A program made the translations under genes and the position numbers. From Pegea sp. RAD2-039 (taxonomy: Eukaryota; Chordata; Thaliacea; Salpida; Salpidae), in contig JAQGEQ010000326.1 of the NCBI GenBank assembly GCA_034620365.1, positions 124,001 to 188,000 on the forward strand: a DNA stretch of 64,000 nucleotides, given 5' to 3'. The notes beneath the pieces are model-generated. The model did no database searches. It had not been told where the DNA came from and worked only from the letters and a program-made list of their open reading frames with translations. Numbering within the stretch: position 1 is the stretch's first letter; every line of letters begins with the position of its first letter. Below are positions 23,440 through 35,629 of the stretch, piece by piece.

Positions 23440-24402
23440 ATGAATTTGATGAACGACAAAAAACTAAATCGAAAAAGAAAACTTTCATTGGATGATAGTA
23501 AGAACAGTTTTACAAAGAAAACTGCAGAAGAGACTAATTTGCAAAATCCTTCTAGTAGAGCTTATAGCAAGCATAAAAATCACGTTGATCAAACTAGTTT
23601 AAACAGTTTAAAAGAAGGTACACCAAGTACAAGTTACTCTAATGAAGAAGTTGGTAAGAATGCAAAAGCAGACCAAGAAAAAATAACCAAACCTGTAAGT
23701 AACGATAAATCTTCTTTGGAAAACAAGAATAAATGCTTGGTTTGTAACAAACATTTTGCATCCAAATCTAAGCTTGTCATTCACAAAAGAACTCATACTG
23801 GTGAGAAGCCATATGAATGTATAGTTTGTGAAAGAAGATTTAGTCAAAAAACCCATTTGTTATGTCATGAAAGAACTCATACTGGTGAGAAACCATATGA
23901 ATGTATTGTTTGTGAAAAAAAATTTAGTCATAGATCTAGTCTTTTAAGTCATGAAAGAACTCATACTGGTGAGAAGCCATATGAATGCATTGTTTGTGAA
24001 AGAAAATTTAGTCATAGGTTTAGTCTTCTATGTCATGAAAGAACTCATACTGGTGAGAAACCATATGAATGCATTGTTTGCGGAAAAAAATTTAGTCATA
24101 ATTCCAATCTTTTAACTCATGAAAGAACTCATACTGGTGAAAAGCCATTTAAATGTATTGTTTGTGAAAAAAAATTTAGTCATAGATCTAGTCTTCTATG
24201 TCATGAAAGAACCCATACTGGTGAGAAACCATATGAATGTATTGTTTGCGGAAAAAAATTTAGTCATAATTCCAATCTTTTAACTCATGAAAGAACTCAT
24301 ACTGGCGAGAAGCCATATGAATGTGTTGTTTGTGGAAGACGATTTGCTCAAAATTCCACTCTTGTAACTCATGAAAGGACTCATACCGGCGAGAAACCAT
24401 AG
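23440..24402 (+). CDS. C2H2 zinc-finger protein, 8 fingers (N2/A type)
   Basis: Probable nuclear DNA-binding protein of 320 residues. The true ATG is 15 nt after the ATTCAG acceptor ending at 23424. The N-terminus is the second subtype ([10 protein letters not shown] then [10 protein letters not shown]), shared only with the broken gene at 51454. It keeps the basic motif and the position of the first finger (residue 99) but is otherwise diverged. Helices in order: [72 protein letters not shown]. Finger 1 ends KRTH. Fingers 4-5 and 6-7 are nearly identical pairs, suggesting a two-finger (168-bp) duplication. Translation ends at TAG inside a GEKP linker, where the paralogous codon is TAT (Tyr), followed by a dead finger. 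It is convergent with 31760-32806. All zinc ligands are present, so I consider it functional. Confidence 0.88.
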   Translation: MNLMNDKKLNRKRKLSLDDSKNSFTKKTAEETNLQNPSSRAYSKHKNHVDQTSLNSLKEGTPSTSYSNEEVGKNAKADQEKITKPVSNDKSSLENKNKCLVCNKHFASKSKLVIHKRTHTGEKPYECIVCERRFSQKTHLLCHERTHTGEKPYECIVCEKKFSHRSSLLSHERTHTGEKPYECIVCERKFSHRFSLLCHERTHTGEKPYECIVCGKKFSHNSNLLTHERTHTGEKPFKCIVCEKKFSHRSSLLCHERTHTGEKPYECIVCGKKFSHNSNLLTHERTHTGEKPYECVVCGRRFAQNSTLVTHERTHTGEKP

Positions 24403-24489
24403 GAATATGTTTTTTTGTGAAAAAAAAAATTTAGTTGAAATTCAAGTTGATTACGCCATGAAATGATGCATGTTTCTCAGAAAAAGTGA
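24403..24489 (+). pseudogene. dead terminal zinc finger after the stop
   Basis: Aligned to the same fossil finger as 11174-11258. Both Arg codons are TGA here, and an extra base or two in the T and A runs shifts the frame. Confidence 0.7.
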
Positions 24490-24532
24490 GATCATTTTGC
24501 TGGTCAAAGTTTACTCACAATTTATAAGAATG

Positions 24533-24538
24533 AATAAA
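24533..24538 (+). terminator. candidate polyadenylation signal AATAAA
   Basis: About 130 nt after the stop; the equivalent AATAAA is kept in all four A-type 3' flanks. Confidence 0.45.
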
Positions 24539-25701
24539 TAGCTTTGTGAAGATCAGAGGGTTTAAAAATATAGTTTTTAAAATTGTTTTTTCAGTTTGAG
24601 TTGTTTTTATTTAATTAATATTTGTTTTATTGATCAAATGGTGTATGATACAGTAAATAATACTGATTTGAAAAGTTATTTTTTCTTTTATTGTTTGTGA
24701 TCGGCGGCTTTTATTTTTATTTGTAAACGAACCATATCTTATTTCGTTTTTATTCCAAGTTTTTTTAAACCCACAAGTTTTTTATTGCCCTTTATTTATT
24801 ATCAAAAAGCTTCTGTATTTAGATTTTAATTTCTTAGTTAATCAATGTTGTGCAAACTGCTGATAGTTATTAGGTTTTTGTTTAGAAATCCGTTTAAAAC
24901 TTTTTAAATTTCTGCAGCTTATTACTCTTTGCAATTTGTTTTTATTTCTTTAATTGAAACTTCAGTTTTTAGTAGATACTCAAAATAATTTCAAGAAAAT
25001 AAAGTTTTAATTCATAAATTCTCTTTTTTCAAACCTAATGCTATTTTGTTTATCATTTCATTTTAGAAATAAATACTTTTTAATAAATCACATTGCATCA
25101 TAATTAATCCCTTCTGCTATAGCACTAAGCAGTTTATTACCCGAATGGTTAAAACTAACTTGAAAGACTGAGTTAATGAAAAATTGAAATAATTATCTAA
25201 TTTTCTTAAACTTTGTTAGCAAGCCAGTTATTACTTCAGAAAAAGAAATACTTGTCTAACGTTTGTCAGTAGGTTCAGTTTAAACTTTTTTATAATAGTA
25301 TTATTTTAATTTGTCAATTTAGATTTAATAATATTCTTTTATTCTTAAATTACTTTCAGTATATCTAAACACAAATACATTTTCCACTGAATTACTTTCA
25401 GCAAAAAAGATAAAACCAAAACATCTAACTTTAGATTGCCGATGTCTTTAAATAATGCAATCTACAAATTCACCGAATTTGTTGACAAAGTCTCTTAGTT
25501 TATCTTTAAAATAAGTTTTTTAATAATCAGCACAAGTTTGTGGATGACGTAAAAAAACCATTATGTAGAATTTAATTCATAAAAAAATGTTTGAAATATA
25601 CTTCAGTTTATTATTTACAATATTAGAAAACTGGATATTTCATTAGATAAACGAAAAGATGATTTAACACATCTATCCACACGATATCTTAGCCAAAAAT
25701 C

Positions 25702-25724
25702 ATAATGTTTATAATAAACATTAT
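25702..25724. repeat. 23-bp perfect palindrome
   Basis: ATAATGTTTAT and its complement meet at a single central base (25713). A second perfect copy is at 61176-61198 and a decayed one near 42755-42780, all at the same place in the A-type flank. Confidence 0.7.
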
Positions 25725-25849
25725 AAATTATGTATATAATAATTAACATTTTGACTGGAAAGAATAATCATATATATTATTTAAATGTTATAGCAATTTT
25801 TTAACGTTTTTGAAACGTTTTTTCACAATATTTTTAAAAGCATTTTTCA

Positions 25850-26790
25850 AATATATTTAAGAAAATGTGTGGAAATTCTGGAGGTGTATTTAGAAAAAAC
25901 AACTTTGAAATTTAAAAACTTAAATTAGTAATTCAAATTTGAAGTAAAAATTTTTGTTTAATTGATTTAAACCTAAATATACAAACTCAAATTGAAAACT
26001 TGATACTACGATGAAAAATTGTTTAAAAATTACGTTTTCGAATGGTGTCATCCTGGAGTCGTTTTGTTTTTTTGTTGGTATTAGTAACTTTAAATATTTG
26101 TTTTTATTATTTATTATTTAGAATCAGTTATATTTAACATTATTTGTTGTGCTTAATATGATCATTGAAACAATTTAACTTATTTTGCTTGTTTCAAATT
26201 CTTTAATCTAAAACAAATGTTATTTCATAAGATTAATCTACCTTTGGAACATATTCCTTATGGTTACTAAATCAATGCTTTGCTTAAACAATTTAATTTT
26301 TTATCATTTGAGAAAAATTAATTTCAGTTTACCTCATTGATAATCAATCAAGGATAACTTTATTCTTTGGTTCCACCACAAGTTGGTTACTGTTATCAAG
26401 CAAGGTAGGTATTTTCGACCTCTCCTTAATCTTTTAACTAACAATTGTATTACATGACATGTTTTAAAAAATCATTTTAAACATTCTTGACATTCCAAAA
26501 AGTAAAAGTTTTTAAATAATCATCTACTTCAAACCAAGTGAAGGTTTGTATTCTTCTAATACCATTTGGAAAGATCTCTTAACATATAATTTTAACTAAA
26601 TGAAAATAAATGAAAAGTGAAATATTGATTTTGGTGTGATTTGATTTTTGGATTATCTTGCTCTGTTATTCTTCTATAAAATAATGCCATGAAGTTGCTT
26701 GATTGCAGTTTTAAGTACTTTAACAAGGTCATGTTGAAACAAATTTAAGTTAACCTCCCTAATAACAATTATTCACTCAAACATTTATCT
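25850..26790. repeat. central spacer between convergent genes
   Basis: Inverse of about 8850-9730. No gene is seen. Confidence 0.5.
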
Positions 26791-26799
26791 GCTAACAAT

Positions 26800-27425
26800 G
26801 ATATTACTTTACTAATTCGAAAACTTCCTCAATTATTATTACAAATATCCTTTGAAGCTGGTTAATAATGGCTAGTAACTCTAAAAAGCCTTTTCATTTT
26901 ATAATTCAAAATTTTATTTCACTTTTTTGAAAATAATTCACAAATTTTTTTATGTTTTAAGAGGATTGCAAAAACCGCTGCTGATTTTGAACAAAAGCTA
27001 ATTTTTAATTTTATTATCTAAAATAAATTTTATTGATAGACATTGTTACGATGATATTCAGCTTTTTTTTAGGAATGTTTTTTATATTACTTTCATTAAT
27101 TTGCTGATAAAACGTTTAAGTATCTGTAGTACACAAATCAATGAAAAAGTTGTTTTTAAATTTTAATATCAATTTTTTTCATCTCTACTTATAATTTTTT
27201 ACTACGATTATGTTAATCAATTTTCTCTCTTTCAATTTTGAAAAATTTCATTCAACCTGTGAATCTCAGATCACAGTTCCTGATATAACTTTTGTCAGAA
27301 ACTTCAGACGACGAGATAAAGGCGACTCAACTAACTTCTTTTTGAAATGTATATTATTTTGTTGTATTCTTAACACGTTTTATTTGTACAAATACAAATA
27401 CAAGTAAAGTAGAAATTGATTTATT
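26800..27425 (+). repeat. direct repeat, left copy (partner 28440-29040)
   Basis: Two copies of a ~610-bp piece of the B-type flank lie in direct orientation on either side of 27430-28435. Each contains an open frame (27210-27407 and 28776-29036) sharing SQITV, TFVRNF and RRDKGDS. The equivalent piece near 45550-45770 is open as well, but the copy near 8300-8480 is frameshifted. I do not recognise the frame and do not call it a gene. Confidence 0.55.
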
Positions 27426-27429
27426 TAGA

Positions 27430-28435
27430 ACTCTTATAAAATGTTTTCCTTTGAGAACAATTTTGAATTACATTTTTTACTTAATTAAATTAATTTTCTA
27501 CAAAAAGTTTATCGAAGACTAGAAAGAAAAAAACTTTTATAAAACAACTAAGTGAAATAATAAATTTATTACAAATATACTAATGATAGTCTACCAATAT
27601 TACGATTAATATCAAATTTAAAGGTTTTATTAACAACAAGAGTTGAAAATAATATATTTTCAGAAATTCAAATTTTTATAAAGTTAATCGACAGATTGTC
27701 GATTTCAAAATATTGCTAGTGTGGAGGTAAATTGGCTGAGCAATTTGTTGAACTAAAAAATAGTTCTTTGTTTTATTAATTTCTTTCGATCTAGTATTTG
27801 TCAGGAGGAAAGTACTTTTTCAAAATTTTCTTTTTCTCTATAAGTTTGATTTATTAAAAACTGTTAGACAAACTTTATTTCTTTGACATCAATCTTATAG
27901 AAGACTGTATCTTATTTCTAGGTGCAAAATACTTTTGAGTTTAAACTTTTTCAAGTAATTCGTTAAAACTAAACATATTTTTTATATAAAGATATTTGTA
28001 TTAGTTTGAATAACATTTTTACAAATATTAAAAAATAAAGTCTTTCAAGTTCAAAGTCTTAGACTATTTATCCAACAGATCTAAGGAGAAATTTACAATT
28101 TTACAAAATATGAAAATAAAATTATTACAGCGACATGTTGTAGCTGAAAAATAAATATTAAAATCTAATTTTATTTGACAATATTTTTTGATTTTATTCT
28201 AAAATTATTTAAGTATTTTAGGAAAACAGTTGATTAAATTTACTTTTATAGTTATTATATAATATTATATACTTAGATAATATTTAAATAATTATATACT
28301 AGTAGTGAATTATACTTTGCATTATTTGAATATTTTGTAAAATAATGTTTTTTTGATTACGTCACACATAACGTTTTCAAACACAATTTTTTTGTGATGA
28401 ATTTTTGAAACTAGTTCAAGCTAACTATTCTCTTA
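27430..28435 (-). repeat. dispersed block between direct repeats
   Basis: Inverse of 15640-16760. It contains TCGACAGATTGTCGA at 27688-27702. Its right part recurs at 44770-45120. Its place between two direct copies of the B flank suggests insertion with a large duplication, or unequal exchange. Confidence 0.55.
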
Positions 28436-31400
28436 AAAATGTATCTGCTAACAATGATATTACATTACTAATTCGAAAACTGCTTCCAGTTTTATTACAA
28501 ATATCCTTTGAAACTGGTTAATAATGGTTAGTAACTCTAAAAAGCCTTTTATTTCACTTTTTTGGAAACAATTCACAATATCATTTACGTCTTAAGAGGA
28601 TTGCATATACCGCTGCTGATTTTGAACAAAAGCTAATTTTTAATTTTATTATCTAAAATAAATTTTATTAATAGACATTGTTACGATGATATTCAGCTCT
28701 TTTTTAGAAACTTTTTTTATACTGCTTTTATTCATTTGATGATAAAAGGTTTAAATATCCGAGGTAAACAAATCAATGAAAAAGTTGCTTTTAAATTTTA
28801 ATATCAATTCTTTTTCATCTCTACTTTTAACTTTTTACTACGATTTTGTAATTCAATTTTTCTCTTTCAATTTTGAAAACTTTCAGTCAGCCCGTGAATC
28901 TCAGATCACAGTTTCTGATTTAACTTTTGTCAGAAACTTTAAACGACGAGATAAAGGCGACTCATCTAACTTCTTTTTGAAATGTTTATTATTTTGTTGT
29001 ATTTTTAACACGTTTTATTTGTACAAATACAAATAAAGTAGAGCTTGTTTTTCTATCAAATAGCAAAAGTAATTTTATTTAAATGAAATATAACTCAAAA
29101 ATGAAGGCTATTAGCTAAGTGTATCAAACAGCAAAAATTTATAAAAAAAGTTGCTCTGCTTTAACTTTACCTATTAATGAAACTAAAACTGATCTATACA
29201 GTTTAAGTTATTAGATAAAACAAACAAAAAATTGACAAAATTATATATTTCTTTTTAAGAACATCAAAATATTTGATAACATAATTTTGTAAACTTTAAT
29301 TGTCATAAGAGTAAATTATTATTCTTTTTAGTTTATTTAAAAAAATTAACTTAAAACGCCTGTGATAAACCTTGAAGTAATTCTTTCTAAGTTGAAGGAA
29401 GCTTATATACAATTTTATCTAAAAATCAATTAAGATAATATGATCTTTAGCTAATCATTTTTTGCTGGCTTGTAACTTTACTGCTTATGCAGTTTTTTCG
29501 AACATTCTTTTAGTCACGGTGGGATTTTGCAACTTTAGTTTCTTAGTAATCTTGATTTTTTTTTTATTGACATTACTTTTTTGAAATTAAATTTTAGAAA
29601 TTGGTTGTAGATTTCTGGTTTTATTAAATGTAGATTTTTTTTGAAAAACCATATAAAAAAATTGGTTGATATTCTAAAACTATTATATATAATATACTAT
29701 ATGAAATAAAATCATCTCCAAAAGTATTAGTCCATAAATTACCCGATTGATCTTTTGAAATTATCATCTTCAGAATTAACATATTGAGTTGCTAAGACAG
29801 TTTGAATTGCTTTCCTTATTTTATAACTTTATACGTGAAACCAGAGAACTAATAAATGCTAATTTGTTACCAGTCCATTTTAATCTAATCGATGAAATTG
29901 CTTTAAATTGCTAGAATATTTTTGAACCGTTTTTTTTCATTACTTAAACGTCAGATTTGTTTGTATTTTTAGTTCTTATTTCTTCACACATATATTTCTT
30001 CACAAAATAATACAGGATTTGTACATTTTAATGTCAGATATTTTTTATATTTCTGTAGATCTTTTTGAGCGCTTGTGACTTTTGATGGTTTTTCATCTTT
30101 AAATCTCGAACAACGGAATAAGTTGCTAAATGAGATAGAATGAATTTCTTTTTTAAATTCTTTCTTATATCTTAGTTTTCTTAATCTAATTTCAATACAT
30201 CAGACGTACTGATAAATATTGTTTTGTTACATTGATGGTTTTATGAATGATTTTAAACTAATAATTGAGAATTGATAAATCTTCACAAAAAAAAAATTAC
30301 AAAAAACAACCGTACAAAAAGTGCGATGTGTATCTCAAAAATCTATAAAATAATAAAATTTAAAAGAGTATATCAAATTTGAGGTAAAAATTTTTATTTA
30401 ATTTTTATAACTTAAAAATACTAACTCACATTGTAAGACTTTATACCAAGATTAACAATTGTTTAAAATTCACTCTTTGTGAAGGTATCTTTTCTTAAGA
30501 CATTTTGGCTGTTTTGTTGGTATTTAAGCAACTTTAACTATTAATAATTAAAATGTTTTTATAATTTATAGTAAATAAGATTTAGTGGTAAATTCTTCAT
30601 TCCAAACAAATGTTATTTCATAAGACTTTTTCATAAGATTATTTCAACTAAGGAATAATATCTTTATAGTTATAATCAGTTACTGCATCGATGGTTTGGT
30701 TAGGTGTTTTGGTTTGTTGTGATAATTAGAGTTCCATTTAAATTAGCAACTTAATGGTTGGTTCGATAATTAGAATTACCAAGAGCTGAAATGGATCTAC
30801 AGTTATGTATCTAACGCAGAAGTAGTAAACCGAACAGCTTAAAACACTCTAGCAACTTGCTTACAAAAATATTAATCGTAAAGTTTAAAAATGATACAGT
30901 AGTAACCGATAAGAAAATATTAGTTTTTCTGCCGTACTTCTGAAGTTATAAAATTATAAAATAATTTAAACTATTTAAAAAACTCAATCTGTTAATTTTG
31001 ATCTAACTATTTGGGTAAGAAATAGTCAAGTTTTATAAAAGATGATTTATTTATGATGATGTAATTGTCGATAATATGAAATGTTAAAAAACTTCTTTTT
31101 CTAAATTTATAGTATGAAGAGGATAATAACATTTATTGTTTTTATCTCCAACAAACATTTTAAGAATGGAAATAGATTTTAAGATTTCAAAAATTAGTTC
31201 TCATAAAAATTGCAATAATTACTAAAAACTGTCGTTTTACTTTCATAATAATAAAAAAACACAAAATTAATCAGTTTTACAAACATATAAGGATTTAACG
31301 AATCTTTAGAGGGTAACTAAAAAGTAACCACAATTTCGATTGCCTTTATCAACTAAAAAAATATAATTACTTTCAAAAACTTGTTGAAAAATACTAGAAG

Positions 31401-31600
31401 ATGTTAACAAATACTTAAAATACAAACTTTGAAAATTAAGGATAACAGAGAAATTTTTTAATAGTTTACAAAAAAGATTTACGAAAATAACAACATGAGA
31501 ATACCAACTTTAATTTAAAGTAAAATATTAAATTTAAAACCATTATTATTTATTGTAGACCTACACACTATTTCAATAATAGAGCAATCATTAAAATAGC

Positions 31601-31606
31601 TTTATT
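31601..31606 (-). terminator. candidate polyadenylation signal AATAAA
   Basis: About 155 nt past the stop of 31760-32806. The same signal is found at 48299-48304 and 58393-58398 in other B-type flanks. Confidence 0.35.
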
Positions 31607-31734
31607 AAAGCATAAATTGCAACAACTAGCCAAACAAAAAATTATTATTTTGTTTTCTTTAAACTCAAATCTCTTTATATAGTTAAGTTACTCATCAGTT
31701 TAAACACATTTTCATTTATCCACTTGAATTGTGA

Positions 31735-31746
31735 GTAAACGTTTAC
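31735..31746. promoter_or_regulatory. 12-bp palindrome GTAAACGTTTAC
   Basis: Perfect copy of the post-stop palindrome of B-type genes, 13 nt beyond the stop. Confidence 0.6.
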
Positions 31747-31759
31747 CAGCAAAATGATT

Positions 31760-32806
31760 TTACTTCTTCCGATTAAAATGAGTTCTTTTATGGTATGAAA
31801 GACTGGAATTTTGACTAAATTTTCTTCCACAAACAGTACATTCATATGGTTTCTCACCAGTATGAGTTCTTTCATGATTTAAAAGACTGGAATTATGTGC
31901 AAAATTTCTTCCACATACTATACATACATATGGTTTCTCACCAGTATGAGTTCTTTCATGACTTAAAAGACTAGATTTTCGACTAAACTTTCTTTCACAA
32001 ACAAGACATTCATATGGTTTCTCACCAGTATGAGTTCTTTCATGGCATAACAAATGGGTTTTTTGACTAAATTTTCTTTCACAAACAATGCATTCATATG
32101 GCTTCTCACCAGTATGAGTTCTTTCATGAGTTAAAAGATTGGAATTATGACTAAACTTCTTTTCACAAACAACACATTCATATGGTTTCTCACCAGTATG
32201 AGTTCTTTCATGACCTAACAAATGATGTTTTTGACTAAATTTTCTTCCACAAACAAGACATTCATATGGCTTCTCACCAGTATGAGTTCTTTCATGGCAT
32301 AACAAATGGGTTTTTTGACTAAATTTTCTTTCACAAACAATGCATTCATATGGCTTCTCACCAGTATGAGTTCTTTCATGAGTTAAAAGATTGGAATTAT
32401 GACTAAACTTCTTTTCACAAACAACACATTCATATGGCTTCTCACCAGTATGAGTTCTTTCATGATAAACAAGGTGAGATTAGCATTTAAATTTCTTGTT
32501 ACAATCTAAGCATTCATATTTTATTTTGAAATTAGATGATTGTTTGTTTTCTTCATTATTTTCTTTCCCTTTGAATGCTTTCTTATCGCTGTTAGTGTCT
32601 TTAAAAGGGAAACTTGTAGTTGCCGGAATATCTATAGTATTATTTAAAATAGTTTGATCAGCATGACTCTTATACAAGCTATATACTCCACCAGAAGTGT
32701 TTAACAAAAATTTCTGTTCTGCAGTTTTATTATTAAAACTTTTCTCATCATCATCTGATGACAGTTTTCTTTTTCTTGCAAAGTTGCTCCCTTGTATCAA
32801 GTTCAT
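31760..32806 (-). pseudogene. C2H2 zinc-finger gene, 9 fingers, one nonsense codon (N1/B type)
   Basis: The ATG is at 32806-32804, 15 nt after the TTCTTCAG acceptor ending at 32822. The frame is perfect over 349 codons except for one TAA at 32482-32480 in finger 1, where paralogues have AAA (Lys) after KFKC. No in-frame ATG is available after the stop. Helices after the broken finger: [72 protein letters not shown]; the tail is KRTHFNRKK. The blocks at about 32280-32470 and 32030-32220 are almost identical, showing a three-finger (252-bp) internal duplication that must be recent. A single point change makes this either a very young pseudogene, a polymorphic allele or a sequencing error. It is convergent with 23440-24402. 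Confidence 0.85.
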
Positions 32807-32821
32807 TTTCAAGTTAATAGG

Positions 32822-33736
32822 CTGAAGAAAAAAAAACTTTTTTAATTTTAAAATGTGCATATAGAATAATTTTAGTTTTAAGTGATATATTATTTTTATA
32901 TGATATACAAAGTTTGTTTACTAATGATAACAATCAAGTTTAGATCAAGTTGTTTACAAGTCTTAACCAGAAATTTTTGATGTTCTATATACATAATTTT
33001 ATTTAAACCGAATTTGAAGAACAATTTTGTGTAAACTTTAGCAAGTATTTTCACAAATTGTTGGTTATAGTTCAATATTTAGACAACAAAATATATAATT
33101 CTATAATAAATAAAAAGAAAAAAATTCTTCTATAGAAAAGGCATTATTGTTTTACATATAGCAGTTACGAGGGCAAAACACGTTTGCTTGTGATAATGAT
33201 AACATGAGTTCAGAAAATAAAAATTAAAAAACATTTTAAATATATAACATTTAACAGTATTTAAAATAGATCAACAAGATGTTAAACCTTAATTTTACAG
33301 ATTTTAATCTGCAGTTATTTATCTCATATTCAAGTGTAAATTTCTCAATAGAATTCACTTGTATGATGTTACATTAATAGTGAGCAACAAGTAATCAAAA
33401 AGTATATCAAACTATTTGTAGTTATTTTCAATTACAAATATACCTAGTTATATTTATATATATATATTATATATCAGTTATATATAGAGAATATTTTAAT
33501 GAAAAGTCAAGACTTGTTATTGACTTATTGAATATACATTAGATTTAATTTAGAAACGATAAGCTCAACTTTAAAAAAGATATTTAAATATCATGGAAAT
33601 GTATAAAGAATTTATAGCTTACAAGCCAATATAAACGAACAAAAATTGATCTAAAGTCTAATATTCTGACAGTTATAAACATTTACTATAAATATTTTTT
33701 AAAAAGGTTTGAAAATTTAATGTCTAAACGCAATAC
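32822..33736 (-). other. candidate 5'-UTR intron of 31760-32806
   Basis: GCAG/GTATTG with GT at 33736-33735 and the acceptor ending at 32822 bound 915 nt. TATAAAAA on the minus strand lies at 32900-32893. Confidence 0.42.
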
Positions 33737-34020
33737 CTGCAAATACTTCAAAAAAATCAATACTAGCAACTGTCTTATAAAATTAGGCAACTACATAAGT
33801 TTACAAAACATCGAAAATCATTCATGATCATCTAACAACAATCATTTTTCTATATTTGCATTAAGTTTACAAGTAACTAAAAGAGACAAAAGAGAGCAAC
33901 AAAACCTTATAATTTAACATAAATTCTAAAATTATTTATAACACAAAGGACGTTACCAAACATTTAAACTTTTGGTCAAAGTCTCCTTAAGAATATATAT
34001 ATATATATTTGATACATAAA
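33737..34020 (-). promoter_or_regulatory. upstream module (P), copy 5
   Basis: Inverted copy near the divergent partner at 39098-39398. The CRE-like half site is altered to GGACGTTACCA near 33948. The other blocks (CT-rich block as purines, TTTGGTCAAAGTCT) are kept. Confidence 0.5.
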
Positions 34021-34049
34021 AAGGATTTATTAATTTTCAAAAGAGTTGA

Positions 34050-34880
34050 GAGAAATTATAATTTTGAAAGTAATGTTAGAAACAAAAAAATCTTTGCATG
34101 CAAATTCTGATGAGAATATCAAAGTTATAGAAGCTTTTGCCACTATGATTTTGTTGCTTGTTGATTGTTATTTGAATGCTTTTACTGCTTTGTGCTCAAT
34201 ATTTTAGCACATTACATTTTTTTATTATTATAAAGTAGCTACCTAAAATAAAGTAACTGCAAAATCCATACTTTGTAAGAGTATTTGTTCATTTACTTTT
34301 ACTACTTATAAATATTTTTTTAAAGTTACAAACAAAGAATAAATTTCAAGAAATACTTACAGATATTAATCATTTAAAGTTTTTTTTTATTTAAAACCTT
34401 TGAAAAACTATTCTAAAAGGTATTATTATTTTTGAATGAGTTTGTGGGTATGTTTAGCTGAATACAGTAATTAATTACTAGAAAAACTTGATTTCAGAAA
34501 AAAGAATATTAAAACGATATAACAATTATGTACCACCTATAAAGCAATGATTAGATGAAGTGTTAAGATAAAATATCAAGAAGAACAGTAAGAAGTACAT
34601 TTTAATTCACAAAGCTACAAACAATGAGGTTGAAAAGTAGTGTTGTTGTGGTTAGTAGTGACAGTAGAATATTTTACCATTTACGTAAATGTTTCATCCC
34701 CTATTACTCTATATATGTAGATCATTCTGTAGTCGACAGTGGTTTGTTAATAGTGTGTTGTTAGTTATCTTCGTTATTAGTTTCCTTTTACAAATTGAAT
34801 AAAGCTAAAGATGAAAGTTTTCAGATATGGAGTTTTAATATCAGATTTTCAAAACTGTTTAAAATAATAGTTTTAGCTTA
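34050..34880 (+). repeat. shared flank with repeat module T, copy 2
   Basis: Matches 320-1080 in order and strand, including the CTATATA and AATAAAG elements of the LTR-like module at about 34430-34820. No gene is seen. Confidence 0.5.
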
Positions 34881-35029
34881 ATGCTCTTGGCTGTCAAATT
34901 ATTAGAATTGAATTAATTTTTGTTAGTTTATATTGCCCTATCTGTATGTATCTACAATTTGTTTACATATTAATGGTAATTAAATTGTTAATTTTCTTTA
35001 GTTGAGTTTTTTTTAACTTCTTCTGTATT

Positions 35030-35411
35030 ATATTTTGTTTTTAAAGTTTCAATTTCATTTCCATTTATTTTCTGCATTATAAGTAAATCAAAATCAACAC
35101 TTAAATTTGAATTTATTGAGTATAGTGAAAATATTGAGTTTATTATATTTATCATTAAAACTTAAAAAAACTTTTAATACATTTTTTGAATTAATTGTTG
35201 CTCTCAATCTATGTTACATCATAAGTTTAAATTTTAGTGAAAAATTAACACTTAGATATTGGATAAAACTATTAAGTATTTCTTTTTTAAATCTTTAGAA
35301 GTAGGGTCTACATTGTTTTCATCGGTTTGAACCGTTTAAGCCTTTTTCTTTCTTCCATAAATTTTATAAACTAAATTTTAAAATTTAGTTTACAACTCTT
35401 TTTATAAGGGT
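35030..35411 (+). repeat. upstream remnant of an N2-type gene
   Basis: Aligned with about 50750-50960 upstream of the broken N2 gene at 51454 (shared CTATGTTACATCATAA-like stretch). The whole piece 35030-35630 is absent from the otherwise matching interval near 1265. The 63-codon frame at 35107-35298 lies in this non-coding remnant. Confidence 0.5.
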
Positions 35412-35604
35412 ATCACGCTGATCAAACTAGTTTAAACAATACAAACAGAGATAAAATAAGTGTATCTTGCTCTGATTAAGATATTAGTAAGACTGCAAAA
35501 GCAGTCAAAGAAAAATATACCAGACTTTTAGTCGAAATTCAAATCGTTTACACCATGAAAGAATTTTCAAGAGTAAAAAAGAATATGTTGATCTGTAAAT
35601 GTAA
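35412..35604 (+). pseudogene. internally deleted remnant of an N2-type zinc-finger gene
   Basis: The first part reads [21 protein letters not shown], a stop, then DISKTAKAVKEK, which aligns with the N-terminal segment of 23440-24402 ([11 protein letters not shown], then KNAKADQEK). The next part, in another frame, reads FSRNSNRLHHERIFKSKKEY, a single finger end. All intervening fingers are missing. The surviving finger matches the dead terminal finger of the A-type genes but keeps both CGA (Arg) codons, so it shows what that finger looked like before decay. Confidence 0.72.
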
Positions 35605-35629
35605 GATCCTTTAGAAAGCCCGTATATTA

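Larger units (their letters stand above)
24403..25640 (+). repeat. A-type 3' flank, copy 2
   Basis: Matches 10010-11258 inverted, 41451-42700 direct and 61260-62492 inverted. No further coding is seen. Confidence 0.7.
28440..31759 (-). repeat. B-type 3' flank, copy 2
   Basis: Inverse of 5530-8850, homologous to 45120-48454 in the same orientation. The palindrome at 31735-31746 and a candidate AATAAA (31601-31606, minus strand) lie near the gene end. No gene is seen. Confidence 0.7.

Noticed and set aside
23608-23856. Antisense frames over the N-terminal exons (also 51613-51810)
   Set aside because: They oppose conserved coding sequence and show no independent start or domain.
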